In this document: positions 35,527-44,970 of the stretch, in pieces
Numbering within the stretch: the stretch's first letter is position 1
Layout of the letters: each line of letters opens with the position of its first letter
From: an uncultured Muribaculaceae bacterium
Lineage (GTDB): Bacteria; Bacteroidota; Bacteroidia; Bacteroidales; Muribaculaceae
Reading direction: 5' to 3'
Assembly (NCBI GenBank): GCA_934555895.1
Contig: CAKTFH010000015.1
Coordinates: 1-55,454, forward strand
DNA: 55,454 nucleotides
Translations under genes and position numbers: made by a program
Notes under the pieces: generated by a model
The model's database searches: none
What the model was told of the DNA's origin: nothing
The model's input: the letters and a program-made list of their open reading frames with translations, nothing else

Positions 35527-37965
35527 TCAATCGGCGGAGTAGTCGAGAGGGTTTTCGGGCCAACGGTGCTTGGGATAGCGGCGGCGCAGCTCTTTGCGTA
35601 CCTCGAAATAGGTGTTGCTCCAGAATCCGTGAAGGTCCTGAGTAAGTTGCACAGGTTTGAATCCGGGTGAAAGCAGTTCCATGAGCACAGGACGGGTGCC
35701 GTGGTCGAGGCGTGGTGTTTCGTAAAGCCCGAGGCAATCTTGCAGACGGGCGCTTACCACTGGTGCGGGCGCACCCGGTCGGTAGAGGATGCGTGCGTTT
35801 CTGCCTCCAGGCAGTTTCACATGTGTAGGTGCGATCTCGTTTACCGAGGCCATAAGAGCGTAGCCCACCAGTCCCTCGATTACATTGCAGAGGTCGATTT
35901 TTCGCAATTCCTGGCGCGTGGTGGCGTCGCCGATGTAAAGGGGAAGCCATTCGCCGGCGGTCTCGAGCAGGTGTGGAGTGGAGATGTCGGGCAGCTCCAG
36001 TTCGGGATGCCATTCTGCCACGGTGGCAATGCGTTGCTGCAGTGCCTCCACGGCATCGCTGAAGTCGAACATGCTGAGCCCTTCCTTTACAGCGGCCCGG
36101 CTTATGGCCTGATTCATGGCAGGCCGTTCGGGGTTGGGTGTAGGGCGCGAGGAGATAGTGAGCGCTCCTATGCGCAGTTCCTCGCGGGCATTCACACGCC
36201 CTTCGCGGCTGTTCCATGCCATTGTCCGGCGCGGCTGAGCCATGCTTTCGAGTGTGGCGGTAGTAATGGGCGATGCAAGAAATATGCGGCGCCCCATGGA
36301 GGCTACGGCCAGAAAGTCACAGGCCGATAGGTCGTCGGTTTCGGGAAGCTGCACATCGTCGCCGCTTGCCAGACGATACACTCCGTGCCCCATTTTCATG
36401 GCGATCCGTTCGGGATAGGCCGAGGCGAGGAGCATGCCGGTGTCGTAGAAATTGGGCGAGGTGTTGTACTCGTGGGTATGCACCATTGCGCGATATTGTG
36501 CTGCAATGCGCTCTATGCGGCGCCAGGCGCCGGTGGCTCCGTGTGAGCGCTGGTGGCGAAGCATGGTAATGCGGGTATTGATGTCGGCGTCGCGCTCATC
36601 GTTCACGGGGTCTTTCTCTTCAAGCAGTGCGGCGATGTCGGCGGCGAGTGCGCGGCGCGGTGCATCTGATGCAGTGAGCAGCATATGGGCGATGCGGGGA
36701 TGGCAGGGGAGCGCTGCCATGCGCTTCCCGTGCGGTGTGATGATGCCGCGGCCGTCGATGGCACCGAGCATGGTGAGCAGTTCGCGAGCTTGTTCGATAT
36801 GTGTCCCCGGCGGGGGTGTGAGCCACGGCAATTGTGTCGGGTCTGCGCTTCCCCATGCCGCAACGGCGAGCACCATGGCACAGAGGTCGGCATCGCAAAT
36901 TTCCGGAGTGCGTGCTGCACTCATGCGATGTTCGGTGGCAACGGTCCAGAGACGGTAGCATACACCGGGAGCCAGACGGCCGGCGCGTCCGGCTCGCTGC
37001 CGAGCCATATCGAGTGAAATTCGCACAGTCTCGAGTCGCCCGAGGCCGGTGCCGGTGTCATATTTCATGCGGCGGCAGAGGCCGGAGTCGACTACTGTGG
37101 TTATCCCCTCGATGGTGAGCGATGTCTCAGCCACAGGTGTTGCAAGTACTATCTTGCGGCGCCTTTCGCCGGGGTTATATTCTATGGCATGGTATTGTTC
37201 GGACGCCGGCAGCATGCCGTGCAGGGGAAGCACCACTGCCTCGGGGAGAGCTGAGGCGAGCGCCTCGGCACAGCGGGAGATTTCGGCCTGCCCCGGAAGG
37301 AATGCGAGGATGTGTCCATGCTGCTCGCGCCAGGCACGGCGCACCGCAGAGGTGACGGCTGCTGAACAGTCGCGGAGGTCAGTGTCGTCGGTGCTGTGGA
37401 ATATCGCCACATCAAACATCTTGCCCTCCGCAGTGATGCATGGCGCATCGAGAGCCTCACAGAGGGCGGTTGTATCTATGGTGGCCGACATCACCACCAC
37501 GCGCAGGTCTGGCCTCAGCACCTGCTGCGCCTCGAGCGTGAGTGCCAGCGAGAGGTCGGCGGTGAGGCTGCGTTCGTGAAATTCGTCGAAAATCACCACA
37601 TCTATGCCCGAGAGCGTTGGGTCGTCGATGAGCATACGCTCCATCACACCCTCGGTAACTACTTCGATGCGGGTGGCGGCCGATACTTTCGTGTCGAAAC
37701 GCATGCGGTAGCCTACGGTGGCGCCGGGCTCCTCGCCCAATGTGCGGGCCATGCGGAGCGCGATCTGACGGGTGGCCGCCTTGCGCGGCTCGAGCATCAC
37801 CACCTTCCCTTCGGTGAAGTGGCGGGCGATGGTGAGCGGCAGCAGGGTGGATTTGCCGGAACCAGGAGGAGCGGTCACCACAAGGCGCGGGCAGGCTTCC
37901 AGAGAGGCATTCACCTCTTCGGCAATCGCTGCTACAGGCAGCTGTGGCATTGGCGCTTCAGTCAT
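35527..37965 (-). CDS. hrpB: ATP-dependent RNA helicase HrpB
   Basis: 812 aa, usual HrpB length. DExH-type superfamily 2 helicase: Walker A APPGSGKSTLLPL near residue 40, DEFHERSL as motif II, SATIDT as motif III, and QRAGRAGRLAPGVCYRLW as motif VI. The HA2-like winged region and the HrpB-specific C-terminal domain follow (GGRNARILYRPGAPAP, ending RRYPKHRWPENPLDYSAD). Its cellular role is poorly defined in most bacteria; RNA processing is presumed. Starts at ATG 37965 with its own promoter. Confidence 0.95.
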   Translation of the reverse strand: MTEAPMPQLPVAAIAEEVNASLEACPRLVVTAPPGSGKSTLLPLTIARHFTEGKVVMLEPRKAATRQIALRMARTLGEEPGATVGYRMRFDTKVSAATRIEVVTEGVMERMLIDDPTLSGIDVVIFDEFHERSLTADLSLALTLEAQQVLRPDLRVVVMSATIDTTALCEALDAPCITAEGKMFDVAIFHSTDDTDLRDCSAAVTSAVRRAWREQHGHILAFLPGQAEISRCAEALASALPEAVVLPLHGMLPASEQYHAIEYNPGERRRKIVLATPVAETSLTIEGITTVVDSGLCRRMKYDTGTGLGRLETVRISLDMARQRAGRAGRLAPGVCYRLWTVATEHRMSAARTPEICDADLCAMVLAVAAWGSADPTQLPWLTPPPGTHIEQARELLTMLGAIDGRGIITPHGKRMAALPCHPRIAHMLLTASDAPRRALAADIAALLEEKDPVNDERDADINTRITMLRHQRSHGATGAWRRIERIAAQYRAMVHTHEYNTSPNFYDTGMLLASAYPERIAMKMGHGVYRLASGDDVQLPETDDLSACDFLAVASMGRRIFLASPITTATLESMAQPRRTMAWNSREGRVNAREELRIGALTISSRPTPNPERPAMNQAISRAAVKEGLSMFDFSDAVEALQQRIATVAEWHPELELPDISTPHLLETAGEWLPLYIGDATTRQELRKIDLCNVIEGLVGYALMASVNEIAPTHVKLPGGRNARILYRPGAPAPVVSARLQDCLGLYETPRLDHGTRPVLMELLSPGFKPVQLTQDLHGFWSNTYFEVRKELRRRYPKHRWPENPLDYSAD

Positions 37966-37989
37966 AGGCTATAGGTGACTTATTTTCTG

Positions 37990-38023
37990 CAAAGGTAGTT
38001 ATTTCTCTTCGCTTTTTTGTAAA
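37990..38023 (-). promoter_or_regulatory. hrpB promoter
   Basis: TACCTTTG (37997-37990) is a perfect -7 box with TTTA (38023-38020) 22 nt upstream. On the other strand TAAATTTG (38020-38027) is a possible -7 box for the RAYT-like gene, so the two would diverge from here. Confidence 0.55.
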
Positions 38024-38118
38024 TTTGCGGGCAAACCGGCCGCAAGCGCCCTCAACAGGCCATAGCAAAGGCTACTACTACAAAGCGCGGAATGGGCGGC
38101 TGTGCGAAGGGGCCTGCG

Positions 38119-38136
38119 GCGAGAGCTCGCTCTCGC
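38119..38136. repeat. GC-rich palindrome upstream of the RAYT-like gene
   Basis: GCGAGAGC-TC-GCTCTCGC, perfect 8-bp arms with a 2-base centre, 39 bases before the ATG. Together with TAGC/GCTA around 38062-38074 it gives the leader a REP-like character. Proteins of this type bind such hairpins near their own gene. Confidence 0.45.
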
Positions 38137-38174
38137 GTATTTAAAAACTAAAGAAACGACAGGAGGAAGAGGAA

Positions 38175-39065
38175 ATGCCGCGAGCTTTCTTTCATGATTA
38201 CCGACAAACGTGTGTCTATCATATTACCATGAATAAGGCACACGGTGTTCCAGTTTTCGGGCATCTCGATGGCTGCTTGCCGGATGTATCCATTAAGAAA
38301 ACTCTTTTAGGTGAAATCATAGGCGCCTATATCAGAGGCCTATCGTCGCTCAATCCCAAACTTAGGGTGCTCCAGTATGTGGTGATGCCGGATCATATCC
38401 ACATATTACTCCAGGTGACCGAGCCCCTCGAGCGTTCGCTTGGCAGTTATATGGGCATGTTGAAAGTAAAAATAGGTCAGGACTACCGAGAACGCACCGG
38501 TATGCAGTTCACCGTTTTTCAGCCCGATTATTACGATTGCATCCTCTTCCGGGCGCGGCCGCTCGATGTGGTGTACAGGTATATCCGCGAAAATCCTTAC
38601 CGTCTGGCGGTGAGGCGCGAACGACCCGATTACTTCCGGCGAATCAATAATCTGACAATCGGTTCATATCAGGTGCAGGCCTACGGCAACTTGCAGCTTC
38701 TCGATAATCCGTTCAAGGAGCAGGTGGTGGTGCATCGGACCGACACTCCGGAACGGCGCGAGTTGAACCGTCAGCTATGGCTTTATAACGCCGGTAACGG
38801 CGGTGTGCTCGTGTCGCCCTTCATCTCCCAGGCCGAGAAAGCAATAAGAGAAGAGGCTGAGGCCCTTAACGCTAAGATAATATTGGTCACGAACGAACAG
38901 TTCGGCGAGCGTTTTAAGCCGTCTGCCCACAATTTCGAGCTTTGCGATACCGGCCGTTTGCTGATAGTATCCTTGGCTTTGCCTGGTGCTCCCGGGAGAG
39001 ACGGCATAAGCCGCAGCGAATGTATGGCGCTCAATGAGCTTGCGGCTGCGATTGCGCGGGCGTGA
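38175..39065 (+). CDS. RAYT-like HUH (Y1) transposase-family protein with extra C-terminal domain
   Basis: 296 aa. Residues 10-145 have the Y1 transposase/REP-associated fold: YHITM strand, HUH metal site His74-Ile-His76 in MPDHIHILL, and YRYIRENPYRL with Tyr134/Tyr136 as candidate nucleophiles. Such proteins nick or bind single-stranded hairpins. The C-terminal 130 residues are not part of the core: LLDNPFKEQVVVHRTDTPE, then LVSPFISQAEKAIREEA, KIILVTNEQFGERFKPS and DTGRLLIVSLAL, a Rossmann-like pattern faintly reminiscent of DprA/SLOG-type folds. An AGGAGG at 38161-38166, 8 bases before the ATG, is an unusually strong Shine-Dalgarno for this phylum. No inverted-repeat ends or target duplications seen. 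Confidence 0.75.
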   Translation: MPRAFFHDYRQTCVYHITMNKAHGVPVFGHLDGCLPDVSIKKTLLGEIIGAYIRGLSSLNPKLRVLQYVVMPDHIHILLQVTEPLERSLGSYMGMLKVKIGQDYRERTGMQFTVFQPDYYDCILFRARPLDVVYRYIRENPYRLAVRRERPDYFRRINNLTIGSYQVQAYGNLQLLDNPFKEQVVVHRTDTPERRELNRQLWLYNAGNGGVLVSPFISQAEKAIREEAEALNAKIILVTNEQFGERFKPSAHNFELCDTGRLLIVSLALPGAPGRDGISRSECMALNELAAAIARA

Positions 39066-39095
39066 GGTCGGTGGAGATATTTCGGGGAAAATGCT

Positions 39096-39103
39096 TATCT
39101 TTG
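39096..39103 (+). promoter_or_regulatory. -7 element for the methyltransferase-radA genes
   Basis: TATCTTTG is a perfect -7 box 55 bases before the ATG at 39159; no good -33 at 18-22 nt. Confidence 0.5.
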
Positions 39104-39158
39104 CAGAATGAGCAGAGGAGCGTGTGCTCTGTAGCTCTCACGTTTAAAGACCGAATAT

Positions 39159-39968
39159 ATGCCGAAAGAGTATCAGCAGCTGAGCGCGGCTCAGCGCAAG
39201 GAGATTGCCGCACTGAAACAGTCGAAGCACCGTAAGGAAGCCGGCTTGTTTGTGATGGAGGGCACCCGTTCGGTGCTCGATGCAGCGCAGGCTTTCACCA
39301 CGGTGCACTTGGTGGCCACTTCAGCGTGGCTCGCCGAGCATGGAGGTGAACTGCCTAAAAGTCTTCCCGAGCCTCTTTTGGCTAAAAGAGAAGATATGGA
39401 ACGCATGTCGGCCATGGTGACTCCCCAGGGTGTGCTGGCTGTGTGTCGCATTCCTGAATATCAGCAGGAAGAGAGCCTGATTCCCGGTCCCGACGAACTG
39501 TGGCTCGCACTCGACCGCGTGCAGGACCCCGGCAATCTCGGCACCATCATCAGAATGGCCGACTGGTTCGGCATCCACACAGTGCTCGCTTCGGCTGATA
39601 CGGTCGACTGTTTCAATCCCAAGGTGATACAGTCGACAATGGGCGCTCTAGCGCGTGTGCGGGTGATTTATGTAGATGATTTGGCATCTGTTCTCCGCAA
39701 TATGCCCGCAGAGCTGGAAATCTACGGTACATTCCTTGGCGGGGAACCGTTGTATGAGGCTCGGCTGAGCCGTGGTGGAGTGATAGTGATGGGCAACGAG
39801 GGGCGGGGCATCTCCGACGAGGTGGCTGCCGCGGTTAACCGCCGGCTCACCATTCCGCCTTTCCCCGCCGATGCCGCTACAGTTGAATCGCTCAATGTTG
39901 CTATGGCTGCCTCTGTTACTGTGGCTGAGTTCCGCCGCCGTGCCGCTCTCGACGGTCGCCACTTATGA
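39159..39968 (+). CDS. SpoU/TrmH-family RNA 2'-O-methyltransferase
   Basis: 269 aa. An N-terminal substrate-binding domain (KHRKEAGLFVMEGTRSVLDA) is followed by the trefoil-knot SPOUT domain with its three motifs: VQDPGNLGTIIRMADWFG, IVMGNEGRGIS and IPPFPADAATVESLNVAMAAS. This is the RlmB/TsnR-like layout, using S-adenosylmethionine to methylate the ribose of an rRNA (or tRNA) nucleotide; which one cannot be told. radA starts 15 bases after its stop, so the two are likely co-transcribed. Confidence 0.92.
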   Translation: MPKEYQQLSAAQRKEIAALKQSKHRKEAGLFVMEGTRSVLDAAQAFTTVHLVATSAWLAEHGGELPKSLPEPLLAKREDMERMSAMVTPQGVLAVCRIPEYQQEESLIPGPDELWLALDRVQDPGNLGTIIRMADWFGIHTVLASADTVDCFNPKVIQSTMGALARVRVIYVDDLASVLRNMPAELEIYGTFLGGEPLYEARLSRGGVIVMGNEGRGISDEVAAAVNRRLTIPPFPADAATVESLNVAMAASVTVAEFRRRAALDGRHL

Positions 39969-39983
39969 TTGTTTTTGACACAA

Positions 39984-41363
39984 ATGGCTAAGACAAAAGA
40001 AAAAACACGCTGGTTCTGCACCGAATGCGGAGCCGATGCACCTAAATGGTCGGGACAATGCCCGGCCTGCGGCGCGTGGAACACTATGGTGGAGGAGCGG
40101 GTGCCGGCGGCTAAGAAATCAGGCTTCGGCGCAGCGCGACACGGCAATGCGCCCAAGAGCGTGCCTCAGAAGGTGTCGGAAATACAGGCTACCTCCGAGA
40201 GTCGCATACATATGCCTTCGGAGGAGCTAAACCGTGTGCTTGGCGGCGGACTCGTGGCCGGTTCGATGGTACTTGTTGGAGGAGAACCCGGTATAGGCAA
40301 GAGCACACTCGTGCTGCAGAACATTCTATCGATAAAGAGCCGTCGGATATTATATGTGTCGGGAGAGGAGAGCGCCACGCAGATAAAGATGCGCGCCGAC
40401 CGCATCGGCCGCATGAGCGACAACTGCTTCATAGTGACTGAAACTTCGCTCGAGACCATTTTCGAGCATATCGCCGAGGTGGAGCCGCAGCTGCTTGTGG
40501 TCGACTCGATACAGACCATCGCTTCCGATGCCGTGGAGTCGTCGGCAGGTAGTGTTAGCCAGGTCAGGGAATGCGCCGCGCAGCTGCTTCGCTATGCCAA
40601 GGAGCAAAATGTGCCGGTGATACTCATTGGTCACATCAACAAAGAGGGCTCGCTGGCAGGTCCGAAGGTGCTTGAGCACATCGTGGACGCCGTGCTGCAG
40701 TTCGAGGGCGACAGCCAGTATATGTATCGCATACTTCGTGCCACGAAGAACCGCTTCGGCAACACTTCCGAACTCGGCATTTACGAGATGTGTCAGCGCG
40801 GACTGCGCGAGGTCACCAATCCCTCGGAGATGCTTATGAGGCGCCAAGGAGGTGAGAATCTCTCGGGGTGCGCCATAGGAGTGACCATAGAGGGCATCCG
40901 TCCCTTCCTCATCGAGGCTCAGGCGCTTGTGAGCACAGCAGCTTACGGCACGCCGCAGCGCTCTGTGACAGGTTTCGACTCAAAACGCATGAACATGCTC
41001 CTTGCTGTGCTTGAGAAGCGTGTAGGTTTCAAGCTCGCCCAGAAAGATGTGTTTCTCAATATTGCCGGCGGTCTGAAGGTTTCGGACCCCGCTCTCGACC
41101 TTGCTGTGATTGCCTCCATATTATCGTCGAATGTCGACATGGCTATACCTCAGCACATCTGTCTAAGCGGCGAGGTGGGGCTTAGCGGCGAAATCCGCCC
41201 TGTGACCCGCATGGAGCAGCGTGTGCGCGAGGCTGAAAAACTGGGCATGGAGACCATAATCATACCCCGCGGCTCCCTCAAGGGCGTCGACACTTCCAAG
41301 CTCTCGATTAAAGTGCAGGAGGTAAGCCGTGTAGAGGAGGCTTTCCGCCACCTCTTTGGCTGA
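39984..41363 (+). CDS. radA: DNA repair protein RadA (Sms)
   Basis: Start at ATG 39984 (MAKTKEKTRWFCTECG), 459 aa; the TTG at 39969 is less likely. N-terminal zinc finger CTECG...CPACG, RecA-like ATPase with Walker A GGEPGIGKSTL, the RadA-specific KNRFG motif in ATKNRFGNTSELGIYEM, and a C-terminal Lon-protease-like domain (GGLKVSDPALDLAVI, SGEVGLSGEIRPV). It promotes branch migration during recombination repair. Directly downstream of the methyltransferase gene. Confidence 0.97.
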   Translation: MAKTKEKTRWFCTECGADAPKWSGQCPACGAWNTMVEERVPAAKKSGFGAARHGNAPKSVPQKVSEIQATSESRIHMPSEELNRVLGGGLVAGSMVLVGGEPGIGKSTLVLQNILSIKSRRILYVSGEESATQIKMRADRIGRMSDNCFIVTETSLETIFEHIAEVEPQLLVVDSIQTIASDAVESSAGSVSQVRECAAQLLRYAKEQNVPVILIGHINKEGSLAGPKVLEHIVDAVLQFEGDSQYMYRILRATKNRFGNTSELGIYEMCQRGLREVTNPSEMLMRRQGGENLSGCAIGVTIEGIRPFLIEAQALVSTAAYGTPQRSVTGFDSKRMNMLLAVLEKRVGFKLAQKDVFLNIAGGLKVSDPALDLAVIASILSSNVDMAIPQHICLSGEVGLSGEIRPVTRMEQRVREAEKLGMETIIIPRGSLKGVDTSKLSIKVQEVSRVEEAFRHLFG

Positions 41364-41466
41364 TTAATAAATTTTAACATTTTAAAGTCGTAACTTTACA
41401 CCTTTGATAGCGTCAAATATATCGTAAACCCGAAAAATTATCACAAACAACAATATCAAATTTAAA

Positions 41467-44292
41467 ATGAGAAAACTGTTTAAGAAAGCGATTCTGTTCA
41501 TGACGGCTCTCTGCGGCTTCACCGCAGCAGCCCAGATGGACCAACCGCTGCCGCTCGATCCGGCCGTGCGCACAGGTCAGCTGCCTAACGGCATGACCTA
41601 CTACATCCGCCACAACGAGACCCCCAAGGGGCAGGCCGATTTCTATATCGCCCAGAAAGTGGGTTCGATTCTTGAGGAGGACAACCAGCGCGGTCTGGCC
41701 CACTTCCTCGAGCACATGTGTTTCAACGGCACTGAAAATTTTCCCGGCAATAATCTGATCACCTGGCTCGAGAGCGTGGGTGTGAAGTTCGGCCAGAACC
41801 TCAATGCCTACACTTCAATCGACGAGACTGTATACAACATCAGCAATGTGCCTACCGCACGCGAAGCTGTGGTTGACTCGTGTCTCCTCATCCTCCATGA
41901 CTGGGCCGACGGTCTTCTGCTCGACCCCAAGGAAATTGACAAGGAGCGCGGTGTGATTCACGAAGAGTGGCGCTCACGCAACGTGGGTCAGCAGCGCATT
42001 CTCGAGCAGGTGCTTCCCAAGCTCTATCCCGGTTCGAAATACGGCTACCGTCTGCCTATCGGCACCATGGAGGTGGTCGACAATTTCCCCCCGCAGGCTC
42101 TTCGCGATTACTACGAGGCATGGTATCGTCCCGACAATCAGGGTATCATCGTGGTGGGCGACATCGACCCCGATGTGATTGAGAATAAGATTAAAGAGGT
42201 GTTCTCGCCCATCAAGATGCCCGAGAATCCCAAGACCCGTGTATATGAGAGCGTGCCCGACACTCCCGGCACTATCTATGCCATCGGAGCCGATCCCGAG
42301 CAGCAGTATTCTGTATTCGAGATTTACTTCAAGAGCGAGGTGATGCCCCGCAACATGCGCAACACCATGATTTATATGGTGCAGGATTATGTGACCGACA
42401 TGATTGCCGCAATGCTCAATGCCCGCTACAATGAAATGGCCTCCAACCCCGACTGTGAGTTCGCTGGCGCTTCAGCAAGCTACGGCAATTATCTGGTGGC
42501 TTCCACCGAGGATGCTCTTTCTATAGGCGGTGTTGCCAAAGGCGACGATGTGATGCCGGCATTCAAGAGCGTTTACCGCGAGCTGCTTCGTGCCGTGCGC
42601 GGCGGCTTCACCATGTCGGAATACGACCGTGCCCGCAGCGAGTATCTCTCGCGTCTTGAGAAGGCTTACAACAATCGTGAGCACACCGAGACCGAAAATT
42701 ATTCACGCGAGATTGTGCGTACATTTGTAGACAATGTGCCCATGCCCGGTATCGAGACCGAATATCAGCTCATGAACGCTGTCGCAGGTCAGATTCCGGT
42801 GGATGCGGTCAACCAGGCTCTCAAGGAGCTTGTGACCGACGACAATCGCGCTGTGCTCATGATGCTTCCCGAAAAGACCGGTGTGCTGATTCCCACCGAG
42901 GAGCAACTCGCCGCTGCCATGGGTGAAGTAAATGGCGAAAACATCGAGGCTTTTGTCGACGAAGTGAAGGCCGAGCCACTGATTCCGCAGCTCCCCGCTC
43001 CCGGCAAGATTGTTAAGGAGGAGGCTCTTCCACAATGGGGTGCTACCAAGCTCACTCTTAGCAACGGCGCCACAGTGGTAGTAAAAGTGACCGACTTCAA
43101 GGCCGACGAAATAACCTTCGACGCGCAGGCTCTGGGCGGTACATCAGTGTTCCCTGATACCTATGCCGCTTCACTCATCGCATTCCCCATGATGGTCGAG
43201 CAGAGCGGCCTTGGCGACTATACTTATAAGGATATGCAGAAATATCTCCAGGGCAAGCAGGTTGTAGTTCAGCCTCAGTTCGATGCTTATGTGCGTGATG
43301 TGGCAGGCACAACCACTCCCAAAGACCTTCCCACAGCCATGGAGCTCCTCTACATGACCTTCACCAACTTCAACATCACTCCCGACGAGTTTCTTGCTTC
43401 GCAGAAGCAGTATGAGGGCATCTTGAAGAATCAGGAGACCAATCCTCAGTTTATTTTCCAGCGCGACCTCAATAAGACACTCTACGACAATCCCCGCCGT
43501 CAGGCCATCACCAGCCAGGTAATCGCCGACGCCAAACTCGACCAGACTCTTGAGATCGCACGCACAATGACCGCTAATGCCGCTGACTACACATTCTTCT
43601 TCGTGGGCAGCATCGACATGGCTACATTCCGTCCGCTCGTAGAGCAGTATATCGCTTCGCTCCCCGCCGACGCCAAGAAGGTGACCAAAGCTCCCAAATA
43701 TCTCGAGTCGCTCTGCATCAAGCCCGGTGAGAAGGAAATCACCTTCACCACCGAGATGCAGCAGCCCCAGACCTATGTGGCGGTGCTTGACTACGGTGAG
43801 ATGACCTACACTCAGAAAGATCGTGCCGCAGCTCTCGTAGCTGGCCAGATTCTCACCAACCGCCTGCTCAATAAGGTGCGTGAGGAGATGGGTGCCGTTT
43901 ATTCAATCTGGGCAAGCGGCAACATGCAGCGTGTGGCATACAAAGACAATACCGTCATCCAGAGCGTATTCCCCATGAAGCCCGAGAAGCGAGCAGAAGT
44001 GCTTAAGGTGATAGCCGACGAGTTCAAGGGCATGGAGAGCAACATCACAGCCGATGAGCTTGCCAAGGTAGTAGAGTTCTCGGTGAAGAATGTCAACGAG
44101 GCTCTTACCCAGAACGACGCATGGCTCGGCGCCATGGCCGGCGAGGCTCTCAACGGTGTGGATACCTTCCACGGCGCCGAAGAGATGTACAAGGCCATGA
44201 CCGTAGCCGACATCCAGAACTTCATGAAGAAACTCAACGCTCAGGGCAACTACCGCGTAGTGCTTCTCGAGCCCGCAGCCAAGGCTGAATGA
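41467..44292 (+). CDS. Secreted M16-family zinc metallopeptidase (pitrilysin-like)
   Basis: 941 aa with signal peptide (residues 6-22), so periplasmic. The inverted zinc motif HFLEH (His79, Glu82, His83) in RGLAHFLEHMCFNGTE is intact, and the third ligand region is KERGVIHEEWRS. The fold should comprise four homologous domains; the second half starts near residue 510 (LPQWGATKLTLSNGATVVV) and lacks the zinc motif, as normal. Degrades peptides in the envelope. It follows radA by 103 bases; the stretch between is AT-rich with a possible -7 box at 41391 (TAACTTTA). Confidence 0.94.
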   Translation: MRKLFKKAILFMTALCGFTAAAQMDQPLPLDPAVRTGQLPNGMTYYIRHNETPKGQADFYIAQKVGSILEEDNQRGLAHFLEHMCFNGTENFPGNNLITWLESVGVKFGQNLNAYTSIDETVYNISNVPTAREAVVDSCLLILHDWADGLLLDPKEIDKERGVIHEEWRSRNVGQQRILEQVLPKLYPGSKYGYRLPIGTMEVVDNFPPQALRDYYEAWYRPDNQGIIVVGDIDPDVIENKIKEVFSPIKMPENPKTRVYESVPDTPGTIYAIGADPEQQYSVFEIYFKSEVMPRNMRNTMIYMVQDYVTDMIAAMLNARYNEMASNPDCEFAGASASYGNYLVASTEDALSIGGVAKGDDVMPAFKSVYRELLRAVRGGFTMSEYDRARSEYLSRLEKAYNNREHTETENYSREIVRTFVDNVPMPGIETEYQLMNAVAGQIPVDAVNQALKELVTDDNRAVLMMLPEKTGVLIPTEEQLAAAMGEVNGENIEAFVDEVKAEPLIPQLPAPGKIVKEEALPQWGATKLTLSNGATVVVKVTDFKADEITFDAQALGGTSVFPDTYAASLIAFPMMVEQSGLGDYTYKDMQKYLQGKQVVVQPQFDAYVRDVAGTTTPKDLPTAMELLYMTFTNFNITPDEFLASQKQYEGILKNQETNPQFIFQRDLNKTLYDNPRRQAITSQVIADAKLDQTLEIARTMTANAADYTFFFVGSIDMATFRPLVEQYIASLPADAKKVTKAPKYLESLCIKPGEKEITFTTEMQQPQTYVAVLDYGEMTYTQKDRAAALVAGQILTNRLLNKVREEMGAVYSIWASGNMQRVAYKDNTVIQSVFPMKPEKRAEVLKVIADEFKGMESNITADELAKVVEFSVKNVNEALTQNDAWLGAMAGEALNGVDTFHGAEEMYKAMTVADIQNFMKKLNAQGNYRVVLLEPAAKAE

Positions 44293-44301
44293 CATACTGA
44301 C

Positions 44302-44372
44302 ACCGCCTTCTGAGGCGGTTGACTTATATTACGAAACAGGAGGCATGCACCGTCAGCAGGTGTATGCCTCCT
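44302..44372 (+). terminator. Two hairpins after the M16 gene
   Basis: ACCGCCT/AGGCGGT (44302-44319) and a 14-bp stem with one wobble (44338-44351 with 44359-44372). They lie 10 and 46 bases past the stop. No strong T run follows either, so termination is likely but not certain. Confidence 0.55.
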
Positions 44373-44460
44373 GCTGTTGTTGTAGCTGTTTCGGCTATAT
44401 GTGTAAATATTTTTATAAAAATCTGTAACTTCGCATCGAAAACTAGATTTTTTTGTGAAA

Positions 44461-44946
44461 ATGATAAAAGAAAAAGCACTTGTGGCGCTTTTTGTATTTG
44501 CCGTGTCACTTAATGCTGTCACGGGGAAAGAGAAAATCGTCATTACCATCTCGGGTGCAGACAGTCCCCATAAGATTGAGATTACGGGATCTACGCGCAT
44601 CACCTTCGATTCTGCTTCAGGTAAAATGCTTGTAGGTTCGCCCGACAGCCCGATACCCGTGGAGTTCGATATCAACGATATCGAGCGAATCACCTTCGAC
44701 ATGACAACTTCGTCCGCTGAATCCATAGCTACAGATCTGGACGGCGTAAGCATTGTGAATAACCATGGTGTGGTGACTATAACTGCTGCAGAAGGTACAG
44801 TCACTTACGCTGCCTGGAACAGCAAGGGGCTTTCGGTGGCAGCCGGCACCTCAGCCGATCCGGTGGTGCTCGACTTTACCGCTATGCCCGGAGAGGTGTA
44901 TATAGTGAAGGCAAACGACAAGATTCTTAAATTCGTAAACAAATAA
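44461..44946 (+). CDS. Small secreted protein with Por-like C-terminal tail
   Basis: Start at ATG 44461 (GTG 44455 is the alternative), 161 aa, signal peptide 1-22. I recognise no enzyme family. Two copies of a strand motif ending in ITF are visible: IEITGSTRITFDS and VEFDINDIERITFDM; the second resembles the start of the larger protein downstream (YNIADVEEITFED). The C-terminal 50 residues (VTYAAWNSKGLSVAAG, then PGEVYIVKANDKILKFVNK) match the beta-sandwich sorting/anchoring tails of many Bacteroidales exported proteins. Probably a surface or secreted structural protein. It precedes the 714-aa gene by 132 bases. Confidence 0.65.
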   Translation: MIKEKALVALFVFAVSLNAVTGKEKIVITISGADSPHKIEITGSTRITFDSASGKMLVGSPDSPIPVEFDINDIERITFDMTTSSAESIATDLDGVSIVNNHGVVTITAAEGTVTYAAWNSKGLSVAAGTSADPVVLDFTAMPGEVYIVKANDKILKFVNK

Positions 44947-44970
44947 ATTTAAAATTCGACAAGTTACTTG

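Noticed and set aside
35441..36217. 258-codon frame inside the hrpB region
   Set aside because: Out-of-frame overlap with the hrpB C-terminus, Arg/His/Pro-rich, no motif.
38028..39158. Complete insertion sequence around the HUH gene
   Set aside because: No matched terminal hairpins or target duplication could be found on both sides; it is better described as a RAYT-like chromosomal gene.
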